A stretch of 64,000 nt of DNA from positions 1,954,001 through 2,018,000 of the forward strand of contig JAKOGI010000002.1 of assembly GCA_029747015.1 (NCBI GenBank), read 5' to 3'. The number at the start of each line of letters is the position of its first letter. Within the stretch, counting starts at the first letter, position 1. The translations under genes were made by a program, and so were the position numbers. Origin of the DNA: Carnegiea gigantea (lineage: Eukaryota; Streptophyta; Magnoliopsida; Caryophyllales; Cactaceae). The notes below the pieces were generated by a model. The model did no database searches. It saw nothing but the letters and a program-made list of their open reading frames with translations, and was not told where the DNA came from. This document shows, piece after piece, positions 34,670 through 46,600 of this stretch.

Positions 34670-35140
34670 TACAGAAGAGCTTGGTAAATTGTTAGGCCAG
34701 ATGGACATGCATGACTCTTGTGAACTGAGCTTGGTAGACAGAATAGAGCAATGGACTGTTGTTCTTAGTGGGAGCACAGAACTGAGCTTTGTATTTTATA
34801 TTCACATCATGGATCACAACTATTGCATCACGCACGCGCCTGCCGTAAAACATGTAATATCCCAAACTGCCTGAAGCTGGGTTGCAAATTAGATGTATCC
34901 ATCACTTTAGAAAGTGGAAAGTGGCCTCAAAGAAAAAAAGGAAAAAGCCTCCAAATGTTACATATATCCATACAAGAACTTTCACACACAAATACATGCT
35001 ATACTTTTTATTTAAGAAACCAAATATATAGATGAGAACATAAGATAAAGCAACACACTATGATACCTTTCTTGAGAAAAATTTCTCAATTATTATCAAG
35101 ACTATTGTAGATACCACATATTCAACGAATTCGTATGTAT
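34670..35140 (-). repeat. OMT4 3' flank with an IYO-3'-flank scrap
   Basis: GAGCTTGGTAAATTGTTAGG at 34678 matches the sequence next to the IYO relic at 18384 and next to IYO itself (about 37575). Beyond it the 3' flank is shared with OMT3. Confidence 0.6.
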
Positions 35141-36584
35141 TCATGGATAAGCTTCAATGATGAATTGAACAGCTCGAATACGCCTGACATTAAAGTGGTT
35201 AAAGCCAGCTTTGTGGAGTAGATAACTCCATTCCTTCAAAGTCCTCTCCTTACCACTGGTTGTATGAGCCATCATCACCATGTCAAGCATCAATCTTGCA
35301 TCTGCTAGCTCATCTTCAGTCTCCTCTTCAATCACAGCTTCCACAATGATCACCTTCCCTGCTTTTTCCTTGGTTATGGCTTCCTTGCACTTGTCTAGTA
35401 TCTGAATGCACTCCTCATCATCCCAGTCATGCAAAACCCACTACACGTATGCATGCACGTAAAGGACTTAAATTAATCCAAGAGTGAAATACTAATTAGA
35501 GACTTTGAGGCACTGACAATATCCAAATCCAAATTCAAATCCACACCCCATAGTCCCACCTAATTAGCATAGGGGATCAGACATATAGTCGGATAGTCCT
35601 CTCACCCCTTGACAACAGGAAGTAAGGTCTCAGTGTACGCTCGATTCACCTAACTTTTTTGTTTAAAAAAAAAAAAATCATACATGGCTTATAGGTAGGT
35701 GTTTTAATTTATTGTGGTGCGTAAAATACTGCAAAGTAAAGTACGGGTAAGGAATATCCAACAATAGTAAAGTAGCATGTACTTTGATTGTGCATAGTAA
35801 TTAAACCCACCTTAAGAAACACGACATCAGCCTTAGGGATGCTGTCAAACATGTCTCCTCCAACATGCTCCATCCTATCAGAGCTGGGAATAGAAGAATT
35901 TGACACAACATGGGGAAAATCATAGTTGATCCCTCGAATCCAAGGAAAGGCCTTGACAAGCATAGACAACGTGGTTCCATCTCCTCCCCCGACATCCACC
36001 ACAGTACTAACCCCTTCAAACAAACTAGGGCATCCCTTGATTATTTGGGGCACTGCGGACCTAGCATCACAAGCCATCGCATCATTGAAAAGCTTGTTGT
36101 GAGAAGGATGATTAGCTGCATAGCTCCACAAATCCTCCCCATGGGCAAGATGAAATGGAGCATCATTGCCTATTCCACCTCTGACGCAGTTGCTTAAGCT
36201 AAGCCAAGGGGCCAGCATTACCGGGCTGCTCTCTAATAATATAAGGGGAGTCATCCTCATCAATTGGCGAGAAAGGGGTGTTTGTGTGCAAGATAAGGTG
36301 CCTTGTCTGGTCTTAGTTTGTTCGAATATTTTCCGGTGAGCCAAGAACCTCATAATGCGATAGAGGTAAGGTTGTGGACATCCAAGGGCAGATGAGAGTT
36401 CTGAGATTGTCATGGATCCTCCATTTCTCTCTAACACCTCGGCTATCCCAAGCTCAATGGCACATTTGACCATAGCCATTTCTGTAAACCCAAACACATA
36501 CTTCCAAATGTTTACTGCTGCTTGTGCTTCCTCCTCTTCATTATACTGTCCATTTATTGCCTCCTTCAATATTGTTTGCTCCAT
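35141..36584 (-). CDS. Class II O-methyltransferase OMT4 (intact, 2 exons)
   Basis: SAM-dependent O-methyltransferase paralog of OMT1. Exon 1 is 35811-36584 (258 codons) and exon 2 is 35141-35440. The phase-0 intron is 35441-35810 with GT and AG ends. The product is 357 residues. SAM loop VVDVGGGDG (195-203), NYDFPHV, HVGGDMF, catalytic His262 in [10 protein letters not shown], and Glu292 and Glu323 are all present. It differs from OMT1 mainly in the helical N-half ([15 protein letters not shown] region) and the C-terminus ([15 protein letters not shown]), which could alter substrate preference. It is the copy nearest IYO. Its proximal promoter is shortened compared with OMT1 and OMT2. The substrate is not readable from sequence. 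Confidence 0.93.
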
Positions 36585-36639
36585 TCCGGTCTTGAATTTC
36601 TCTTCTTCTTTTTTTGGAGGGGGGTGGAAGGTGTTTCAG

Positions 36640-36690
36640 TAAGCTACTTTATTGAGCTGAACGTTTATAACTGTATATACCCCTAACAAA
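36640..36690 (-). promoter_or_regulatory. OMT4 core promoter with collapsed direct repeat
   Basis: OMT1 and OMT2 have two ACGTTT(T)ATA words about 45 bp apart. OMT4 has one (36660-36668) joined straight to AACTGTATA. The intervening block, including TGAAGAAGGTTGATGGCAAT, is gone. The remaining TATAAACG on the minus strand may serve as TATA box. Confidence 0.5.
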
Positions 36691-37656
36691 TGGTGGTATG
36701 AGGTTTGGCAACGGATGACTCTTTCTTTTAACAAAAAAAAGAATATTGTTACATGTCCCCCATCCATGGGTCTACATTTTTTTCCCAATTATTAGTTGGG
36801 GATTGGGGAAAAAAAGGAAAAAAAAGCAAAGACCCCCAATTTTCCACACAAGGAAGGTGCCCCCCCCCCCCCCAAAAAAAGGTTCGACCCGAACATTATT
36901 GGTGAACAAGTAACAAGGACGTCGTTAGAGTATAATAAACTCCATGACAAATAATGCAGGAATTAGCATTGAATAGAATGGCAACCACCCACTACTGCGT
37001 AAAAGGATTGATACATGTGCTATTAATGATTCTTAATATCAACAGACTCACATGAAAACAAAGATTTCTACATGTTAAAAAGATCTTGAATTAATTAAAT
37101 TTAATCCATAGGCTATTAAAACATATCGAAAGTAGCTTTTGGCACATAAAATATCGATACAAAAAATTCCCGGTGCAGATAGCCCCAAATTAATACGGTA
37201 GAGATTTAGCAAGATTAAGTGCACTTAATCGGTAGTACTGTTGAGGTTTGGACAAGACATGGTTGACTATTTTACTTGCCTTTTTTGTTTTTTCTTTTTT
37301 GTGGATAGAAATATGACAATCAACGCTAGCACAGCTGGAAATGCAATAGCATCCCACGAGGAGGAAGCCAAAGTAATTCAGAAATAAATGGCAAATTAAA
37401 TTTTTGGGACACTTACAACCTCCACAAGCTCATTGAACAAGCGGAAATAAGTAGGTCAGTAGTTGAGCTTGAAGGTGACTCACCACAGGGAATGGGGCTC
37501 GTTTGGATAAGGTACGCTATTGATATGAAACAAAATCTGTCAATGCCTTCAAGTTTGACACAGTGTGACTTGAGCTTGGCAAATTGTCAGCGCACATATG
37601 CATGTATAACTGACGGTGAAAATTCTGTACAATGAGATGTGCTTCTAAGACTTGTG
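36691..37656 (-). repeat. OMT4 5' flank up to the IYO 3' end
   Basis: It aligns with the OMT1 and OMT2 flanks but lacks the SINE and the hAT-like element, so it shows both empty sites. A C14A7 run is at 36860-36880. No gene is seen. IYO ends convergently with nothing; both genes are minus strand, so this interval is also IYO downstream sequence. Confidence 0.65.
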
Positions 37657-40600
37657 TTAATTAGACTGCTTCGAGATTGAAGATCTAAGCTTCTCCACTA
37701 TTGACAACAGCTGTGAATTTCCTTCGCAAGCTTCTTTTAACAGCTCAAGCCGATGATCCAAGAGGTCCATTTGTAACTGGGTTGTGTTGCGCTCAGGCAT
37801 CTCAACGGCAGGAGAGTAGTTACATTGAATGAGGTCCAACATCATCCCCTGCAATAATTAGTGTTCCCGATGAAATCAAGGGTGAGAAGTCTTTCACTTG
37901 ATTCCCACAACTCGTAACAAAGACGAAAAAGATTACTCACATCCCCCTTACCCCGGGGCACATAAAGATTTCGTGCCACAAATCCCTTACGCAAACATAA
38001 AAGCATTAAAGTTAATGCAGTGTTCTCACACGGCCAAGAATTTTGAAAGAGCCAATTTCTCAGAGACAAAACTGACTAACCATCAGAGGAGGTTTACATG
38101 CATAGAAATGTGTGCTCAATAATTGTTCAGTATCAAAGGGAAAAGGCTGATTCCCTGCCTACAAACTCTACAAAATTTGTAGGTGGATACTCATACCAGG
38201 CCACTAGCAGTTTAGCACTTAGGAAAGACCTACTGTGAATTATCCAATCACAGAGTAATGAAGAAACATTGGACATGAAATAGCAAAATGTTAAATGTGT
38301 GAACGAACAATATGGAAGAAACGTTCTCCAACAAGCCATGAAACCTTACCAATCACCTTATCTCTCCTTTTTCTATGAAGAAATTTGCAACATTATTAGG
38401 GTAAGAAAGATGCAATGAATACCAGCCAAGTCAGAAGAATGTGAAGAAATCACCTTATCGAATGCAAGCCCTAACAACCAATAATGGGTTCCAACCTTTA
38501 AAGAAGTACACGAAAGGGAAAAGGCCAAACATGCAGCCATACCTCATGTAGCTGCTTGCGTGAATAGTCTCTTAGCAGAGACTTAGCAAGTTTATTTCGA
38601 AGCAACAGCCTCTCTCCACCATAATTTTTGAACATGAATGACGACAAATGGTGTAGAGCAATACTGTATGTCATTGAGCCCCGGGTTGCTGCTTTGTCAA
38701 GAGAGCCAGAGACCCAGGCTTTCACATAGGCTTCCAAAATACCATCATCTTCCTGCATGTTTCACAATCCCTCAGAAATACAAAAATGAAGAAACATATA
38801 ACTCTGCATTGAATAAGATCCTTCCAGAAAGATCTTTAGCTGTACCAATATAAATTGAGATAGAATCATGAAACCCAATAAGGTTCATTGTCCCCTCTTC
38901 CCCCCCCGGGGGGGGGGGTCATTATAAAGGAATGTCATGCTTTCTGTCTATGGTTGCTCCCAATCTCACTTTTCCACGAATAGTACAGTTTCTCATTATA
39001 TGCTCACGAATTTGCAGTTTAGCTAACCATCGTTGGTTCTAACATGACAAAAGCATATTTCAAGGTTGTGTTTTATCTGGTGATCACAAAATTTGCTCGG
39101 TCTCCCCAGAACTACGCCTTCTGGTGCCAACTGATCGTAGTACTCTGCTGATCCAGTTTACTGTGTTACATGTTTTGGGTCACTATCCCGCATTAATGAA
39201 CACTACTCGTCGCATGAAAAGGAGCAGGTTGGAAAGTTTTGGAAGTAATGACACTTCTCAAGTCAAATTGTTGAACAGGAACTGAAGTGATATAAGTGGC
39301 AACATGATGTTTTAGACACTCATAGCACTACTCGGAGATTTAGAAAAGGTGCTGTGAGGTTCGACAGAACTCCATCCATGGCAGATGACCATCAATCCCT
39401 GGGGGTTCTTTTGGGAGTATGAAAAGAGAGACAAACATACAAGGGACGACAAACCACAAATTGTTCTGAAGTCAATGCTGATGACTTCAGGCCTCTATAT
39501 TCCATCTGAGGAATCGGGAACCTAAAATAGATAAGGAAGGACATAGAAGAGCACAGAAAAAGAATTTGTACAAAATTCACTGACATTGAGTCCAGCATCC
39601 ATTGTCCACCCAGTCGGCAGAGAAGGAATTGGTATGAAAAGGAGGTCCTTTCACAACCTGTTCTTATGGCAATCCTAATTTTACGTTCCCATTTCATTAC
39701 TTGCTAGATATGAGGTTCATGGGTAACTTGAACAAATCAATTACCATTCTAATTACATTTGCTGGGGATTCGTAAAAGTAGAAGCTTCAAATCAGTAGAT
39801 TTCTGTTTTAATTGCTTCATCTTTTCCAGAAGATTCTTATGCATCCCAATTCTCAAAACCAGAAACTGGTTACAGAATCAGATAGGCACCTGGTCACAGA
39901 TTAACCATTTTGGCATGGTGGATTGGGTCAGCTGATAGCTGACCAAGATTTTTCAAATTTAAAACAATTGAGAAGAGGATCCAAATATGTGAAGCTAATG
40001 CAAAGATGTGGCTAGTTTCTCTATAGATGCCCGTAACAACGCCAATGCTACCAGCAGCACCAACCCCCCCGCCCCAAAAAAAAATTACGCTTTCCATCGA
40101 ACAACTTAAGAACTTGATTCACATAGTTGCCTCTATCCTCTCTCTTCCCTCAAACTGCAACTACATCAAGCAACTTAAGAACTCAATTCACATCATTGAA
40201 CGACATGCCATGACCATGCCTACTTCACAAATTTCCACTCAAGAACCGGTACATCAGTTTGCAGCCACATCGGATCTTCAACAACCAGCAGCAACACTAA
40301 TGGCATCAAGCCCCTGACATGGAGGCAAAAGGAATGCAGCAAGAACAGAGCAAGAAAACATGATGGAAACAAGAGCAATCAAACTGATTGCAAAAATGTC
40401 TATATGACCAAGAAGAAACTCAAATCTAGTCCCTAATCAAATTGTTATGACCTGTTATTGACCACTCGCATAAGTTATCAGGATCAGACCAATGCCCAGT
40501 TACCATTTGAGCCAGTCAGAATCACCCATCAAGCCCAATTAGGGAAAAGGGTTGTGTTGAAGATTCAATTAGCGATCCACACAAATATATAAGCAATTAC

Positions 40601-43600
40601 ACATACCAAGTCTCCAAGATGCATGCCACCAAACATACCCCTACAACCCGACGGATTACATTCTGTGCCCTTTCCAGTACCAGAAAGGCACCACTTCTAG
40701 ATAACACTGGTTTGGCTAATGAAAGTATCATATTCGACTCCTAATTCCTATCATAGGTAGGGTTTGGAAAGGTCAAATCAAAGCAGCCTTAGCCCTGACA
40801 CGGCCGGAACCGCCGGCAAGATTGTGTACGGAGTCGGAGACTTGAAATCTAGGCATTATCCTAAAAATTTATTCTGGATTAACCTTGAGGCAAGATAAGT
40901 ATTTTCAAAAAATTATAGAAAAAAGGATCAGACAACTGTTCCAAATTCTTGAAGAATTTAACATAGAATTATCAGTAAAACCAAATAATTGAATAAGTAC
41001 CTCAACAGGTTCAAGATATCCTTCTGCCTGGGATAAACAATCAGCCAAAGGTGGCAGGAGTTCAAGAACGCGGGCATTAGATAGAGCGTTCCAAGTGGCA
41101 AGTCTCACTGAAGACTCAACCTGGCGATGAAGATAGATTGCAATTTGTCGTGCATAAATTAAGTCACCGTAAGATATTGCAGCAAACTGCTCCACAAGAG
41201 TCTCAATAAATGTAGGGTAACTCTCATGAATCTCAGTTTGAAACCTCAAGCAACCAAACTTGGACTTATCAGGTCCTGGAGATGTCTGAGTTTTACAAAT
41301 AGCAGCCCTGTTACCACTGAACCGTATCTCATCTAGATTTTGACCATAGAGACCTTGTAATGCTTCAAACACTTCCCTGCTCCTTTCCTCTTCAAGTACA
41401 CCCATTCCAAGAAGTAACGCTATAGATAATGAATGCAACTTCCATATCAATGGTATGCTTCGAAAAACAGACACGTTTTCCTCTAAAAGCTTGGAGGAAA
41501 TTGCTTCAATACCCAACAGAAGGAAAAGCCCTGCTCTAACAACTTCAATTAATTCTGATGGACCCTGCACTGAAGATACTCCAGGCAAAGACTTTGGCAT
41601 ATCACTAGATGTGCCATCACCTATGTTGGAAATAGGGCTCAGTAACCAGTGGCTGGGAAGAGGCAAGCGCTGGTGAGCCCACTCAACAGTATTGGTATCT
41701 TCGCTGGTCCCAGCAAATGTTTCCACGTTTTCCCGAATGGTATCCAAAGAACTGCCAAGCTTCTTAACTACACTGTCTCCAGAGCTGTTGTGATCCTTAG
41801 CTTTCAGTTTCTTCTTCTTCTTCTTTTTCACGGACAACCACCTATTTGTGAAGTGGGAAGCCAGAAGTTCGCTAAACTGCATGAGGTCAGCCTCTGTATA
41901 TTCCCATTTAAAAGGTACTTGTCCACGATTACAGCAAGGGAAATGGATGATACATTGATTAAGATGCTTGAGAACACGGATTTGAAGTAACATGTCTATT
42001 GCCTTCTGCACAATCATTTTATCACCTGGTCCCGCTATTAAACTTGATGCCAGGGCAGAATTAATATTTTGGGTGATAAAAATGTTCTCTTCTACAGCAG
42101 GATAATCCCAGGCAGGCGAAGCCTGAAAAGTTTTAAGCAAATCAATCAGCAAAGTCGCATCTGCCTGAATCAACGTAACAGTTGATGACCAGAATCCACC
42201 ACAAGATGCACCCCAGCCCACTCCAACCCCTGGAGATGGACCTCCACGGCCAAACACCTCAATATCATGCACAAAATGCCACTCTGAAACGACTAGCTTC
42301 ATCAGTTCACTCACCACTTTTCTCCATTGGGATAATGAATATTTAAGAATGCCATTTTCAAGTATTTCACCTGCTCTTGATAACTCAAATCCTTGGAAAC
42401 ATATTTGTGCTGACCTGTTTTTAATCAGTTGAATCAAGTGATCAATGGAAACTATTACCCAGAACAATCCATGAAGGCACCAGAGAGAAGCCAGTGACAC
42501 CTCAGAATCACAATGATGTCTGAAATAACACAACTTTTCAATAAAAGAACCTACCCCACAATGTTCTGATCCAGTTTTATCGCAGAAGTTCAGAGTACTA
42601 TTACTAATGATGTGCAGTCCAATTTTGGCAACAAAATCTGGCAACCTATTTGCTTTGTTTCTGAACACTTCTAGCTCGAGCACATCTTCTGGAGTTGCTT
42701 TCATGAGCACTATATGAAGCATGCGCAGAATAGCTGATAAGACCCATAACAAGGAATCAAGGTGTTTAAACTGGCGCTTTACCCCATTTTCCTGGTAAAA
42801 AAACTCTGACAATGTTGCATCAGTCCCAACTTCTATCCACTTCAATGCCGTATCAACCATCGGACTGACATCACTCCAACACCAGGTTTCCGCATTATCG
42901 AGACGACTACCTTGAAAATGATGGTACGTATAGTCTGATGAATATAGAGCCGGCAGCCTTCCAGCTAATGCTTCCAAAACAAGATATGCTTCCGAACTGA
43001 TGGAAGCAAATTCTTGGAAGACATTTTTTTCAATAAGTGTGTCAAATGCAGGAGGATTCAACCACAGGGATATTGCAGGGAAGAAGGCTGAGAAGTAAGA
43101 AATACAGCAACCATACAAGATGCAAACCCTCCAAAAACGTAGCTGTTCTGCCATCAATTCTGAAGCCAGCTTACAAATCTCTCTTCCAGATTTTACCCAC
43201 TCGTCAATAGAATAAGTGATGCGATATAATTGCCAAGTCATAATCTGGAAGAACCCTGCCTTGACAAATTCTATGCAAATGCTCTTGCTTGATTGAGCCA
43301 ACACCTTCAAGTCAGGGAGCAAAAGGAGAAATTATTATTGCAGGAAAGGTGATGCAAAAATAAAATCAAATGATCAGCAACAAGTCAAGACAAGTATCTG
43401 ACACAACCAAACTGCACCGACACGCCCCCAAAGGAAGAAATAAAAACTATAAAACAATGAAAGCTTACTCTTAAAACAGTGACAGATTTTATTTTAGACG
43501 GCTGAAGTTCCACCATGTCCTTCCCAGAAAATCTGTCAACAATTGTCTGCACAAGCCTTTCGCACTTCCAAACTGCATTTGCACATGTTGGGGAATGCCT

Positions 43601-46600
43601 AGCTATTGCGATAAGTACAGATAAAATGCACTCCTCCAAGGAAGGCGCTGGATCAGTCTGAACCCAATCAGAAGGGTGTTACATAACTAAGTATAAACTA
43701 ATCAATCACATGGTTACCAACAATCAAATCAATGGAAGTAGATAATTAATAACGAGGAGTTAGTGGACAGCAATTTAAGCTGAGGGACGGTTAAACACAA
43801 ATTGTCTATTCTTGAGCGCAGAGTCCGAGGACCAGATGAATCTGCAGGGAAGGGTGAAAAACATGAAATGTGTACCATCCTCTAACAACTTACAACTCCC
43901 TCTTCTCACAATGACTACCCTAGTTGGCTTATCATAAATATCAAACAATGAGTTTAGGAGGGTCTGCATCAAATACATAGACTAATGGTGGATATTAAGA
44001 AGAATGAGTTTGAGGTGTAAAAAATAGGGAGTATGATGATGTTCTGAAGTACCAGAGCATAAAAGATCCATGCTATTTCTGAAATAATATTTAAAGTAAA
44101 AGTCCACTGATGCAATAGATGCAAAGTCTTGAATAGAGCAGAAAACATAAAAATGTTCGCAACTCTACACATCTAAATGTGTGGAACACAAACACATAAA
44201 ATCAGCATGTGCATCACAACCAAAGAAATATTACTGTCATCCAAAGGTAGGTCAAGCACAAGAAATACAAGGAGGGGCAAGAGTGGATTTGGGAAGAGAT
44301 CAACGACAAAATAAGTACCAAGCAAGCATGTCACAAATCTCAGTTAAGTGCTATAAAAGAAAAAAAAGAAAGGCACATGCAACCAAATACAGAGGCCAAG
44401 CAAGCAGTTCTCACAACTCCTATTAAAGCATATGAAGGTATGTCTCACAGATTGCACAATATGGGGGATACGACAATTCCAGCCAATGCCTAGACTAAGA
44501 GACAGAAAAAACCACACGAGGGCCTGCCTCTTCAGTTCAATCTATCTAGATTTAAGATTTATCCACAATCCACAAATGTCCAGACTTCAGTTTAGATTTA
44601 CCCAGCTCTAAGATCCAGATTCATTCAAAATCTATCTAGATCTTTCTGCAACCTGAATTTACAAAGACTCAATATTTCAAATCTATCCAGAATTTACTCA
44701 AATTCGCATATACCCTCTGGTAGCAGCACTCAGGATGATAAGCTGGAGATGTAGAAATTGAAGTAACAGGAGACAACATGGGACCAACCCATATAAAGGA
44801 CAAGATGCAGAATGTCATGCTTGGATGGTTTGCGCATGTGAAGAGGAGGCCCACAGATGCATCACTAAGGCTTATGAGGAGATATGAGAGAATCAAAATT
44901 TTAGACTACAAGAGTGAGAGGAAGGCGAAAGAGAGCTAAGAGGAGGTCGCCAGATTGGTTTGTCATGATGCAACTCACAAAGGACATGGCCACAGATATG
45001 CACTAGTTAGAATCTAGGATTAGGGCTGTTAACCTTAGATAAGCATCGCTCTACCCATTGTTTAGTATTCTTACTTAGGGGTTTAGCAAGCACTTTGCTA
45101 CTATCAGGTTGTTTATTATTCATTCCTCGTACAACCATTAGTGTAGATTGCTTATCTTGAGATGACTTCAGTTGAGGCAAACCTTTTGTAGCAACTTCTC
45201 ATCAATATCTAATGTCTAGTAATATCACTACCGTTCTATATCATATGTTTCTTGTCATTATTTCCTTTCTTTTTCCCCCTAAAACAATAGCAGTTTTCTA
45301 TTAACCCAGGTGTTTTTAACCCTGACATAGTTTCTTCCAAGAAAATTTTTGCAGTACTTTTAGAAGTGGCTTCTATTTGCAGTTGTAATGTTGCCTACAT
45401 TTAGATCTCCCTGACACTACAAATACTCTATATATTACCTTATTGCACACATGCTTTACCTCTCATTGTCCCTGTATTAGCTTCTATGCGCATTTGTTAA
45501 CATTCTTTTTGCACTATCACTGGCTCTACTTTAACTCCTACTTCCTTTTCACCTCGCTTTTTTACCCACTCATGCAATTTTTAATTATTCAAAAAATTAT
45601 GTTCTATTGAGAATAGCCTTGAGGCCTGGTGATGCAAGGCTAGATACATTCAAACGTCCCCCAGCCCTCGTCTTATAAACAGGTTCGTTATTGCCACTTC
45701 ATCATTGAAATCACACATTGAATTTCTCTATCAACTTGCATAAAATGATACATGTATATATGTACTATTAACTTGCACAACACACACACAAACATGCACA
45801 ACCCCCCCCCCAAATGGAGTTACCCTTACCTCTAAAAGATAACGGAACCTCGGAAGGATCCCCATCCTGACCAGACCTGCCACGACGTCCTGTCCAGCAA
45901 TAATATTATCATCTTCAATAGTATGCTCTCCACCATTCTGGTCATTCATAAGTTCCATATCAAGTGGAGTTATATTGGAAGGCTTAGCACTATATTTCCA
46001 ATATCCACCGCCCAGGAAACCATGTTTGATATCAGGTCTGCTTCGAAACACGGGAGCCGTAAAAGGAGTCTTCAATGCCATTTTCTGCAGCAAGCAGCAA
46101 AACTGTATGGCAACAGCTCCAAATGAAAGAGAAAGAGAGGAGAAGGTAAGAAGAATGATAACAAGATCATACCTCTAATCTATTGCAGAAGTGTTCATTA
46201 ATGTCACAAGATAGGATGCATTGGATGACTTTAGCAGAAGCCAAAACCACAGAATTATGGCTATCGTCAAGTGTCAGCCTACAAAGAAGGACCCGGGCAA
46301 CAACAATCCCTTATTCATCAATTAAAGCAGCAGACATGCATAGAGAACAAAGGAAAAAAATTCATCTACATGACTACAGGCAAAATGATACATGCGTTGA
46401 TGTGTAAACCTTGCATGTACAAACAAAGAATCATTATTCCGATGCAGAAAGTTCATGTATCAGAATTTGGAAACGTGTCACAGCCCCCCCCCCCAAAAAA
46501 AGAAAAGTTTGAAAAAAGGGAATCTAAAGGAATGGATGCCCAGCAAGCTAGATTGCTAGAAAGCATCCGAAAACACCAGTCCAGCAATGGTCATTGCCAA

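Noticed and set aside
37855..38069. Minus-strand frame in IYO intron 9 (LYVPRGKGDVSNLFRLCYEL region)
   Set aside because: Exons 9 and 10 join in phase at HE/GMMLDL as in IYO homologs, so this lies in an intron; no exon support was seen.
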